NCBI RefSeq assembly: GCF_003966895.1
Contig: NZ_AP018449.1
Span: 69,424 to 133,423 of the forward strand
Direction: 5' to 3'
Length of the DNA stretch: 64,000 nucleotides
Source: Methylomusa anaerophila
GTDB lineage: Bacteria; Bacillota; Negativicutes; Sporomusales; Sporomusaceae
The position numbers and the translations under genes were made by a program. Position 1 is the stretch's first letter, and each line of letters starts with the position of its first letter. Shown here one piece after another: positions 1 to 7,896 of the stretch. The notes beneath the pieces are model-generated. The model did no database searches, was not told where the DNA came from, and saw nothing but the letters and a program-made list of their open reading frames with translations.

Positions 1-525
1 GACGCCTTCCCGTTCAACTACATTCAGGCCGCTGGCGGCGGCATCCAGAAGCACATCCACAATGTGATCGTCCAGCAGGTTGATTTCATCAACGTAAATG
101 ATGCCCCGGTTGGCTTCTCCCATAAGCCCGGGCAGGAAGGCCCGCTGACCGGCCTTAATCGCCTGTTCGAAATCCAGACTGCCAACCACCCGGTCTTCTG
201 TAGCCGACACGGGAATATCAACGACCGGTACGGTCATCGTGAAGGTGTTAAATTCGCCTTCATGGCTGCGGCATTGGCCGCAGGCTCTGCTTCTGTCCGC
301 AGGATCACAGTGATAAGGGCAGCCGGCAACAGCTTCCATAGCCGGCAGCATCTCAGCCAGACCGCGGACCGCCGTCGATTTTGCCGTTCCTTTCTCACCG
401 CGAATCAATATTCCTCCCAACCGGGGATTAACGGCATGGAGCAATAGCCCCAGCTGCAAATCCTCTTGTCCGGCCAGCGCCGCAAAGGGGTAAATAACCC
501 GGCGCTGTTTGTTTGACTGTTCCAT
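1..525 (-). CDS. Mg-chelatase-type ATPase subunit (ChlI/BchI-like), partial
   Basis: AAA+ ATPase of the magnesium/cobalt chelatase family; it powers metal insertion into tetrapyrroles together with a large CobN/ChlH-type subunit. Only the first 175 residues are in the window, and the reading frame stays open to base 1. I translated it directly: the start ATG is at 525-523, preceded by AGGCGAG. Visible are a Walker A (GEKGTAKST, about residues 43-51), a Cys cluster (CPYHC...ACGQC) typical of the ChlI lid of bacterial chelatase-like proteins, and a Walker B region (GIIYVDEINLLDD). It follows the ECF T-component by 41 bp in the same direction, so it is probably the next gene of the exbB-tonB-ECF operon. 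Whether a ChlD domain is fused downstream cannot be seen. The substrate metal (Mg, Co or other) is not determinable. Confidence 0.88.
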   Translation of the reverse strand, partial: MEQSNKQRRVIYPFAALAGQEDLQLGLLLHAVNPRLGGILIRGEKGTAKSTAVRGLAEMLPAMEAVAGCPYHCDPADRSRACGQCRSHEGEFNTFTMTVPVVDIPVSATEDRVVGSLDFEQAIKAGQRAFLPGLMGEANRGIIYVDEINLLDDHIVDVLLDAAASGLNVVEREGV

Positions 526-566
526 ATTCTCGCCTCGACTTCACTAGTAGTTACTAGCTATTTATT

Positions 567-1427
567 CTACAAATAGTTTGTGGCAAATTCATATACCGGC
601 CGCAAAGCGGAAGAATAGTAAAACCCATAATGGTACAGGATTAAACTGGTCTTGCCGGCCGCTATGGCTGCCGCCGCCGCTAAATATCCCGCCAGAAAGA
701 CCTTTTCCGCCGCCAGCAGGCGGAGTTCTTCCAAATAAGTACGGCAATGGCTGGAACGGAAAGCCCTGCTCTCCACCGCTACCGCCAGCGTCCCCGCCCG
801 CCGCAGGCAATTCGCCAGGATGGGCGTAAGCAACCGGATGCTCAGGCGGCTGCCGCCCCTCATCCGGGAGGCGGTAATCACCTGCATGGTTTCCTGCATC
901 ATGACCGGAATAAACCGCACTGCCGTTACGGTCATAAAGGCCAGGCTATACGGCAGGCGCATGCGTACCAAGCCGAGCAGAAGCAAGCGGGTTTCCGTCG
1001 TCCAGCATGCCAACAGCCCCAGCGAAGTCATGGCTGCCATCCTGAGACCCTGTCTGAGTCCATAAACGACGCCTTCCTGATACACATACAGTCCTTGGGT
1101 CAGTTTTCCCAGCACCGGCATTTCCGGGGAAATAAGCGTGAATATCGCCGTACGCGGCACCTGCTCATAGAACAGGGCCTGGCTGAATACCGCCCCCCAT
1201 AGCCCCATCAAGATGACTACGGCCACCACTTTCAATTTTAGCAATTCCAGCCTTGCCGCCAGCATGCCGGCAAGCCCTGCGGCCACATAAGCCGCTAACA
1301 GCCAAGGGTTATCCAGCAATATAACAACCATACCGGTAATCAACAGCGTGGCGATCTTCACCCGTGGATCCAGGCGATGCAGCGGCGTTGCCCCGTCCGT
1401 TCTGGTAAGCTCCTGCCAGTTTAGCAT
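567..1427 (-). CDS. ECF transporter transmembrane (T) component, CbiQ/EcfT family
   Basis: Integral membrane coupling subunit of an energy-coupling-factor importer. It is 286 residues long with several hydrophobic segments (about residues 27-95, 130-160, 235-265). A cytoplasmic loop carries the ARG-like coupling signature (SRMRGGSR near residue 188; CbiQ proteins have A-R-G motifs that contact the ATPases). The start ATG overlaps the end of the upstream ATPase gene by 7 bp, which indicates translational coupling. With the double ATPase and the S-component fusion it makes a complete ECF transporter. The CbiQ family is best known from cobalt/nickel uptake, but T components are shared by vitamin systems too, so the substrate stays open. 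Confidence 0.88.
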   Translation of the reverse strand: MLNWQELTRTDGATPLHRLDPRVKIATLLITGMVVILLDNPWLLAAYVAAGLAGMLAARLELLKLKVVAVVILMGLWGAVFSQALFYEQVPRTAIFTLISPEMPVLGKLTQGLYVYQEGVVYGLRQGLRMAAMTSLGLLACWTTETRLLLLGLVRMRLPYSLAFMTVTAVRFIPVMMQETMQVITASRMRGGSRLSIRLLTPILANCLRRAGTLAVAVESRAFRSSHCRTYLEELRLLAAEKVFLAGYLAAAAAIAAGKTSLILYHYGFYYSSALRPVYEFATNYL

Positions 1428-3079
1428 AGCCAGCGTTCCTCCAATTCATGGGGGGTAAAGACATTAGGAAGCCCCAGTTCCTGACCGACAAGCCAGGATT
1501 GGGTGGGTTTCAGCCCGCTGCTTCTGAGGAGCGCGGCATCGGCGAACACAGTCCGCGGCGGAGCATCAGCCACAACCTTCCCCCCTGCCAATACAATGAC
1601 GCGGGTTGCATAGCAGATAGCCGTTTCCACATCGTGGGTGCAAAAAACCAGCGTCTTAACCTGTCCTATAAGCACGGCCATCAAATTGTCAATATTGCGC
1701 TTATCTTGCCCGGTGGTCGGTTCATCCAGAAAAACAATTTCCGGATGCATGGCGACAACTGCGGCAATGGCCGTTCGCAGCCGCTGGCCCCGGCTTAAGG
1801 ATAAAGGCGGGTCCTCCTCAAGCTGATTAAGGGCCATCCCCTGCACAGACTGCCGGTAATAGTCGGTAAACTGCGTACCTCCAATCTTAAGATTTTTAAG
1901 ACCGAACTCAACCTCCCGGCGGACGCTGTTTTGAAACAGCATTAGGTCTGGATTCTGCATTACCAGGCCCACCTTGCCCAAAGGAAGTTTCTGTTTTTTG
2001 GTTATTGTCGTTCCTGCCACCAGGACCGCGCCTTGCTGCGGCGCGGTCATAGCGGCCATATGCGCCAGCAGTGTCGATTTGCCGGACCCGTTGCGTCCCA
2101 TAATGGCTACCCGTTCACCCTGCCGTACCGTCAGGCGAATGCCGTTCAGAACCGTTTTGTCCCCTTTGCCGTAACGGAAAAACAGGTCTTTAATTTCCAG
2201 CACCGGCTTATCGCCCGTCGGTCCGGAGGCGCAGCCAGTCCCCGGATTGCACGGTTTTTGGCTGCCGTGCTTCAACAAGCCCACCGTTTCATCCACCGTC
2301 ATGGGCACCTGATTCTGACGCAGCCGCCGGGCAATCTCCACCGTTTCCGGCACCCTCAATCCCATATCGGCGAATAATTCCGCCTTTTTCATCGCTTCTC
2401 TGGTGGGAGCGTCAAAGACTACTTTCCCGCCCCGCATTACCACAATCCGGTCTACATATTGAGCCACTTCATGAATGCGGTGCTCTACCATCACGACCGT
2501 AACACCGTACTTTTTATTCAACTTTTTGATTACATCCATAACTTCAGCCGCACCTTGCGGGTCAAGCTGGCTGATTGGTTCATCAAGCGCCAGGATCTTA
2601 GGCTTGAGCGCCAGCATGGCGGCAATCGCCAGCCGCTGCTTTTGTCCCCCGGACAAGGCCGTCGTGCTGCGAAGCCGAAAGCCGGCCAAATCAACCGCAG
2701 CTAACGCCCAGTCCAGGCGATGGTTGATTTCTGCCGGCGACATACAGAGATTTTCCGGTCCAAATGCTACCTCGTCCTGAATTACGGTGGCAAAAATCTG
2801 ATCATCCGGGCTCTGTTGCACCAGGCCTACCTGAGCCGACAGTTCCGCCGTGGACATCTCGCGGACGCTGCCGCCGCCGATTCGCACCGTCCCCTGGGCC
2901 GTGCCGCCGGAAAGATGAGGGATAATGCCGTTGAGGCATTTTAATAAGGTACTTTTGCCGCAGCCGGTAGGACCGGTAAGAAGCACAAACTCACCGGCGG
3001 GAATCCGGAGGCTGACTTGTTCCAGGCTGGCTGCTTCCCGCCCCGGATACCAAAAATTTAAATCTTGAATATCAATCAT
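1421..3079 (-). CDS. ECF transporter ATPase, two ABC domains fused (EcfA-A')
   Basis: Cytoplasmic energising subunit of the ECF importer, 552 residues, with two complete ABC ATPase domains in tandem. Domain 1 (about 1-265) has Walker A GPTGCGKST, signature LSGGQKQR and Walker B ILALDEP. Domain 2 (about 290-530) has Walker A GRNGSGKST, a changed signature LSRGQRLR, and Walker B IVFLDEP. Most ECF systems use two separate ATPases (EcfA1/A2), so this is the fused form. The start ATG is preceded by TAGGAGAG. It lies 13 bp after the S-component fusion and overlaps the T-component gene by 7 bp. The second domain's signature (SR in place of SG) may make the two ATP sites unequal, which is an inference. 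Confidence 0.92.
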   Translation of the reverse strand: MIDIQDLNFWYPGREAASLEQVSLRIPAGEFVLLTGPTGCGKSTLLKCLNGIIPHLSGGTAQGTVRIGGGSVREMSTAELSAQVGLVQQSPDDQIFATVIQDEVAFGPENLCMSPAEINHRLDWALAAVDLAGFRLRSTTALSGGQKQRLAIAAMLALKPKILALDEPISQLDPQGAAEVMDVIKKLNKKYGVTVVMVEHRIHEVAQYVDRIVVMRGGKVVFDAPTREAMKKAELFADMGLRVPETVEIARRLRQNQVPMTVDETVGLLKHGSQKPCNPGTGCASGPTGDKPVLEIKDLFFRYGKGDKTVLNGIRLTVRQGERVAIMGRNGSGKSTLLAHMAAMTAPQQGAVLVAGTTITKKQKLPLGKVGLVMQNPDLMLFQNSVRREVEFGLKNLKIGGTQFTDYYRQSVQGMALNQLEEDPPLSLSRGQRLRTAIAAVVAMHPEIVFLDEPTTGQDKRNIDNLMAVLIGQVKTLVFCTHDVETAICYATRVIVLAGGKVVADAPPRTVFADAALLRSSGLKPTQSWLVGQELGLPNVFTPHELEERWLC

Positions 3080-3092
3080 TATTCTTTCTCTC

Positions 3093-4970
3093 CTAATCCA
3101 TAGCCGTGCGTTTTAGACTCGCGCCCAACCGGCAGCCGGCGGCTGCCCCGCAGGCCGTGTAGACAAATCCGGCAACCAGGACGGCATATATATACCAATC
3201 GGCATAAAAAAGACGGTATAACGTCATATAGGCCATAAAATTCATATAGCTGCTAACGGTATCGACCAAGCCGCAGACCAGTCCGGCAACCAGGGCCTTG
3301 CCGGCAGCGACGGGATCACCGCCGGTATTGCGGGTGATTCCCGTTGCAAACAAGGCGCCTTCCAGACACACCGCCAACACGGCATAGTTCAGAAGCAGCA
3401 CCGGGGAAAAATGTCCGAAAATGAAACCATTCAAGATAAACCGGACAATGATCATTAACGAAATTGCTCCGGGACGCGGCAGCAACACTACCAGCGCCAC
3501 CAGCAACGCATACAGCATTGTTTGCGAAATAAACCCGGTAACCAAAAAGCTGAAGGGGCCGAAAATCACATGGGTAATATCCCACACTACGGTTTGCGGC
3601 AAGTTAACCGTGACAAAGGTTACTGTCCCGAATAACGACACAATCACCAATTCTTTAGTGGTAAATCTCGCCAGGGCCGCTTCCTGCTTAAGGAGCAGCC
3701 AGGCAACCCCCAGGAGCGCGACCAGGAACATTATCATCGTAATAATCACAGCTTTTTCATTCCGGGTCACCAACTGCAAATTTGTCTCGGTACGGCAGAT
3801 GACCTGATTGACCCCGAAAACAGAAGCTTCCGTCCGGAATAGATAATTGCCGGCAACGGCAATATTTTCATTAATATATATGGGAAGAATAACCTGGCTG
3901 ACGCTGTGGGGCGCAATGTCGGCAACGCCGTAGCTGTAACCTAAACCGGCATTTTTGTGCGGCGGCGAGGTAAAAGCGGCAGCCAGCTTACCATCGGACG
4001 GGTCGGTAATCTTGCCGGTGATCAGCGCCAATACATGCTCGTCCCCGTCGTTATGCACCTGGATGCCGGCAAATGCAAAAGGTTCATCGTCCAAACGCCG
4101 TCCGTCCGGCGTCCCGCCCATAATCTTCTCCAGTCTGTTCGGCGGCGCATAAATCAGGCTGCCTGAATTTGCTTTAGGGTCAAAACGTCCGGTAAAGTCA
4201 ACCGGTATTAGCACCTCGCCCACCCGGATCTTACTGCTGATATCAGCGATGGTGGCCACCTGAACAGCCGATTTTGCGGTAAGTTGCCATTGCTCCCGTC
4301 CATTATCCAGATTTACTTGGGCCGCAATGACAGGCTTGCCGCCGGCTTGAGGCGCTTTCAATTGAATCTGTTCATTCCAATGCTCATTTTTCGCCGTAAT
4401 TCGCTTCAACCCGGTAAGGTGCCACACACCTTCGTGTTGTTCGAGCTTCATACCCTGGGGCTGCGACACAACCTCCACGCCGGCGGGAATAGTCAAATCC
4501 AGGTTGGCCTCTACCGGCAAGCCGGTGCTATTGGTTATCAATATATTGGCGGTAAACGCGCTGCCGGCAGGGACAACGCCGATGCTGCCTTCATTGCTCA
4601 TCCCATAGGGCGCCTGCAGCAACAAGGACACTTTTTCCGGTCCCGCCGCCGGCGCTTGCGCATTAAATACGGCGCTGCGGCTGCCAGGCAAACCCAGCTC
4701 GAATATGTATTGCTGCCCTGATTCCCATTTCATGAAAATAGGAAACTTCTGCCGCAGCCCCGGCCCAAGCGTGACTGTCGTCAGAATCCGGCCGTCTCCC
4801 GTTTTTACGGTAACCTTTTCTACCTCACGCGGGATATCCAGCGCCACGTCCGCACCCTGCCGGGTAAAATCAATCCTCCCGGAAACCTCTTTATCGCCGG
4901 CAAAATGCTGATAACAGGCAACGATGAGAAGAATGGCCAGAAGTAATAATATTGTATTCCTTTTTGTCAT
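3093..4970 (-). CDS. Large extracytoplasmic domain fused to an ECF S-component-like membrane domain
   Basis: Likely substrate-recognition subunit of the neighbouring ECF importer. The start at 4970 (MTKRNTILLLL) is chosen because GGAG lies 6 nt upstream; an in-frame ATG at 5003 has no ribosome site. Residues 1-25 form a signal/anchor with a lipobox-like LIVAC. About 30-400 is a hydrophilic, beta-rich exported region with a segment like the NEW3/CARDB-type domains (ITNSTGLPVEANLDL). Near 410-430 is a membrane helix ending LLLK, and about 440-625 holds five or six membrane helices resembling ECF S components. S components are normally about 200 residues with no large exported domain, so this architecture is unusual. 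In a diderm cell the exported part would face the periplasm and might accept cargo delivered by the TonB system. Substrate unknown. Confidence 0.72.
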   Translation of the reverse strand: MTKRNTILLLLAILLIVACYQHFAGDKEVSGRIDFTRQGADVALDIPREVEKVTVKTGDGRILTTVTLGPGLRQKFPIFMKWESGQQYIFELGLPGSRSAVFNAQAPAAGPEKVSLLLQAPYGMSNEGSIGVVPAGSAFTANILITNSTGLPVEANLDLTIPAGVEVVSQPQGMKLEQHEGVWHLTGLKRITAKNEHWNEQIQLKAPQAGGKPVIAAQVNLDNGREQWQLTAKSAVQVATIADISSKIRVGEVLIPVDFTGRFDPKANSGSLIYAPPNRLEKIMGGTPDGRRLDDEPFAFAGIQVHNDGDEHVLALITGKITDPSDGKLAAAFTSPPHKNAGLGYSYGVADIAPHSVSQVILPIYINENIAVAGNYLFRTEASVFGVNQVICRTETNLQLVTRNEKAVIITMIMFLVALLGVAWLLLKQEAALARFTTKELVIVSLFGTVTFVTVNLPQTVVWDITHVIFGPFSFLVTGFISQTMLYALLVALVVLLPRPGAISLMIIVRFILNGFIFGHFSPVLLLNYAVLAVCLEGALFATGITRNTGGDPVAAGKALVAGLVCGLVDTVSSYMNFMAYMTLYRLFYADWYIYAVLVAGFVYTACGAAAGCRLGASLKRTAMD

Positions 4971-5009
4971 CGCATTCTCCGTTCCCCTTAATATCTCCAG
5001 CATCCGGTT

Positions 5010-5624
5010 TTATGCTTCAACCCCCAAAGACTTCAAAAGCTTTCTGGCTAGTGCTATGGCTTCCTTTTCGGCCGGCGGCACATTGGCGAGCAAAGCTTTA
5101 TACGCATTGACGGCCTCCTGTTTACGCCCTAATTTTTGGTAGCATACGCCTTTGACCAAATATGCGCCCGGATGTTTAGAATTTAGCCGGATAGCCTGAT
5201 CAAGATCTCCGACAGCCGCCTCAAATTCATTTTTATAGTAGTAGCATGCGCCGCGGCGGAAATATGCGTCAGCATACTGGGGATCCAGTTTGATGATGCT
5301 GTCATAATCTCTCCAGGCAGCATCATACTCCTTGTCTTCATAATAAGCCAGCCCGCGTTCAACGTACGCCGGCACATATTCCGGACTCAGTTCAATGGCG
5401 CGGTTAAAATCAGCCATAGCCAGCCCATTTTCTCCGTTATTCCGGTAGGCCCGCCCCCGTTCCGCATACAGGGCCGGATTATTGGGGTTAGCGGCAATGG
5501 CCCGGGTCAATTCATCAATCATCTTTTGGCTGTCATCCGTCCCGGTCGTACCGGCGGCAGCGTATGCAACCGTTGCGCCAACAAGCACCAGAGCCGCCAG
5601 CAGTGAACAAAACCATTTTTTCAA
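5010..5624 (-). CDS. Exported tetratricopeptide-repeat protein
   Basis: Secreted or periplasmic scaffold protein of about 204 residues. The TTG at 5624 is preferred because GGAGGTGGAGG lies just upstream; an in-frame TTG at 5639 lies before that site. An N-terminal signal peptide (KKWFCSLLAALVLVGATVAYA, in two parts: charged KK then a hydrophobic core) is followed by about four TPR units (for example NPALYAERGRAYRNNGENGLA and its repeats at 34-residue spacing). TPR domains mediate protein-protein contacts. It lies between tonB and the ECF S-component fusion in the same operon, so a role in holding the TonB/ECF components together in the periplasm is plausible but only inferred. Confidence 0.82.
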   Translation of the reverse strand: MKKWFCSLLAALVLVGATVAYAAAGTTGTDDSQKMIDELTRAIAANPNNPALYAERGRAYRNNGENGLAMADFNRAIELSPEYVPAYVERGLAYYEDKEYDAAWRDYDSIIKLDPQYADAYFRRGACYYYKNEFEAAVGDLDQAIRLNSKHPGAYLVKGVCYQKLGRKQEAVNAYKALLANVPPAEKEAIALARKLLKSLGVEA

Positions 5625-5660
5625 TGCCTCCACCTCCAACTTCCTGAATTATCCGGGGAA

Positions 5661-6353
5661 TCAAACTTTCAGCCTGAACACCACCGGCATGGTGGTATAA
5701 CAGGTTATTGCCTGGCCGGTTTCCCGTTCCCGGGCCGGAATAAACTGCCATTGCCGTACCGCGGCCACCGCCGCTTCATCCAATAGGGCAAAGCCGCTGG
5801 AGTTATGCACGGTGATACTGCCCGGGCGGCCATTGGCCAATATTTGAATTTTCAGCACCACCGTTCCTTCCCGGCCGGCTTGCCGGTCCGGTTCCGGATA
5901 AGCCGGCTCCACCCGCGACAAAATGCTCGGCGGGATGACGCCGCCTTGGCCTGATTTTCCCGTGCTGCCGTTGCCGGAACCGGCAGCGCTGCTTTCCTCG
6001 CTGCCGGCAGCGCTGGCATTGCCGCCTGGTTCAGACGATTCCTCCGACCTGCCGGCGGCTGCCGCAGTTTCTTCCACTACGGCCGGCGCTCGGCGAACCG
6101 GCGCTGGCGTAGGTTTCGTCTCAGCCGCAATTACCGGCCGGTCTTGTACGGCGGCGGGTTCCGGCGCCGGATTACCGTCGGCCGTTGGCCCGGGATTTTC
6201 CGCTTCCGCGGCCAGTTCCAGTTCCAAATATTGTTCCGGAGGTTCCGTTGCGGTAAAGAGCCTGGCCGTCATCCAGCCGACGCCAATCAGCACTATGCTG
6301 TGGAAGAGCAGCGAAATGACCAAGGCTTTCCGCCAGCGTATCTGAGTTTCCAT
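5661..6353 (-). CDS. tonB: TonB energy-transducing protein
   Basis: Links the inner-membrane proton motive force, through ExbBD, to TonB-dependent outer-membrane receptors. It has 230 residues: a short cytoplasmic N-terminus, one membrane helix (about 11-32, ALVISLLFHSIVLIGVGW), a long Pro/Ala/Glu/Ser-rich periplasmic spacer (about 40-145) and a C-terminal TonB domain (about 150-230) with the expected YPEPDRQAGREGTVVLKI and AVRQWQFIPA segments. It follows exbD by 5 bp in an operon. It is good evidence that the cell has an outer membrane. The likely client in this window is the receptor at 31.8-33.7 kb. Confidence 0.94.
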   Translation of the reverse strand: METQIRWRKALVISLLFHSIVLIGVGWMTARLFTATEPPEQYLELELAAEAENPGPTADGNPAPEPAAVQDRPVIAAETKPTPAPVRRAPAVVEETAAAAGRSEESSEPGGNASAAGSEESSAAGSGNGSTGKSGQGGVIPPSILSRVEPAYPEPDRQAGREGTVVLKIQILANGRPGSITVHNSSGFALLDEAAVAAVRQWQFIPARERETGQAITCYTTMPVVFRLKV

Positions 6354-6358
6354 TGCTC

Positions 6359-6769
6359 TTACCTCCCTTTCTTTTCCGTCGCAATGGCCACCCGCTGCAC
6401 GCCTGCCAGCTTAAGTTCGTCCAGCACCGCCACGACTTTCCCGTATTCCGCCTGTTTATCCGAACGCAGGATGAACACGATGTCGTTTTGCTTGCTTAAT
6501 TCCGCCTGCACCCGCTGTTTTAGCAGTTCCAGCGGAATATCTTCCTGTTCCAACAGGATCCGTCCTTCCTTGGTGACCAGGACGGAAACGCTGCGCGGCC
6601 GGTCGGTCTGGGCCGATGCCGCCTGCGGCAGGTTGACCGGAATGATCTGCTGCTCTACCATGTACAAGGTGCTCATCATGAAGAATACCAATAGGAAAAA
6701 GATAATATCAATCATGGGAATTATCATCAGGCGGGGCTGCCTTTCATTGCGGAGGCTACGCAGTTTCAT
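6359..6769 (-). CDS. exbD: ExbD biopolymer transport protein
   Basis: Component of the ExbB-ExbD proton channel that energises TonB. 136 residues, one N-terminal membrane helix (about 14-35, MIIPMIDIIFFLLVFFMM) carrying the conserved Asp of the proton path, then a periplasmic domain with the usual R(S)DKxxxYGKVV segment (RSDKQAEYGKVVAVLDEL). It overlaps the end of exbB by 14 bp and precedes tonB by 5 bp. Length and motif order are normal for the family. Confidence 0.94.
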   Translation of the reverse strand: MKLRSLRNERQPRLMIIPMIDIIFFLLVFFMMSTLYMVEQQIIPVNLPQAASAQTDRPRSVSVLVTKEGRILLEQEDIPLELLKQRVQAELSKQNDIVFILRSDKQAEYGKVVAVLDELKLAGVQRVAIATEKKGR

Positions 6770-7391
6770 GATGCTTTTCCTGCCTTACCTGTCCGAGGAG
6801 CAGCACGCAGATTTTTTCGATGTCGGTTATCATGCTGTCCAGCCGGTGATTGAAGTAACTGTACACAACCATGGCGAATGTGGCCACGCAGAGGCCGGAG
6901 GCGGTAGCCACCAGCGCTTCCCCCACCCCGCCGGTAATGGCCAGCGGCTGGCCGGATTTGATATTCATTACGCTGAAGGAGCCGATCATGCCGATGACGG
7001 TTCCCAGCAGACCCAGCAGGGGCGCTATGGTGACGATGGTGTCCAAGTGGCTTAGGTTGGCCTTCAGTCCGGCTACCGCCAGTGACGCCTCTCCTTCCAG
7101 CACGCTTTCCACATGCCAGGCGCCCCGTTGAAAATACTGGATGCCCTTTGCGGCCACCATGGCCGCGACGCCCCCTGTCTGCCGGCAGATTTCCAGGGAG
7201 GATTCCCAGTCCCGGCTTTCCAGCGCCGGCGTTATCTTGGCTACCAGGTCAGGCATATCGCCCTTCATTTGCCGGTAATACAGATAACGTTCCACCCCGA
7301 TGGCCGCCACGATGAGCGAGCAGGCCAAAATCAGATACATGACCGGCCCGCCTTTTTGAAACACGGCAAAACATTCCCAGAAAAAATCCAT
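6756..7391 (-). CDS. exbB: ExbB/TolQ-family proton channel protein
   Basis: Inner-membrane subunit of the TonB motor. The ATG at 7391 (MDFFWECFAVF) is chosen because GGAGG is 8 nt upstream; an in-frame ATG at 7430 lies inside the intron. About 211 residues with three membrane helices (about 15-35, 110-135, 150-175) and the family segment LDTIVTIAPLLGLLGTVIGMI. It is the first gene of the exbB-exbD-tonB-TPR-ECF operon. Its leader is split by a group II intron lying on the opposite strand only 29 bp upstream of the start codon, so operon mRNA must cross 2.3 kb of antisense intron before reaching exbB. Confidence 0.93.
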   Translation of the reverse strand: MDFFWECFAVFQKGGPVMYLILACSLIVAAIGVERYLYYRQMKGDMPDLVAKITPALESRDWESSLEICRQTGGVAAMVAAKGIQYFQRGAWHVESVLEGEASLAVAGLKANLSHLDTIVTIAPLLGLLGTVIGMIGSFSVMNIKSGQPLAITGGVGEALVATASGLCVATFAMVVYSYFNHRLDSMITDIEKICVLLLGQVRQEKHHETA

Positions 7392-7896
7392 TTTGATTCC
7401 TCCATTCAGTGCGCACGTTGTGCGTTTCATATATATTTCACAGAAATCATCGCTCCTGCGACGCGATGTAAGACAACCGACTTACCTCACGCGAAAGCCT
7501 CTGGGGGACAACAGCATGTCGGTAAAGTCAGGATTAGACAGCGCCTGCTGTCGAGTGGCCTGGCGAGTCAGGCCATATATGGTAAAGCCTGTGGACTGAA
7601 TCCGGGTCTGTGGCCAAGGACGCTACCGGACATTCCGGTATCAATGGGTATCTCCAATATAGGAATGATTGGGTATAAGCAGGCCCATTGACACACCTGC
7701 GGTAAGCAGAATAACGACCAACCGGATACCTACGTATGGATACACTATAGGAAGCTGTCAAACGTGACCTGCCTAAGTACCGCTGCCGGTATATGGCAGA
7801 GAGCCCTAATAGTAGCCTAACGGCCTTCTGTAATGGATGGCACAGGGTGAAGGGGGGCAGTATTCCAAGTTCCCATTTTGAAAGGAGTTGCTTTGA

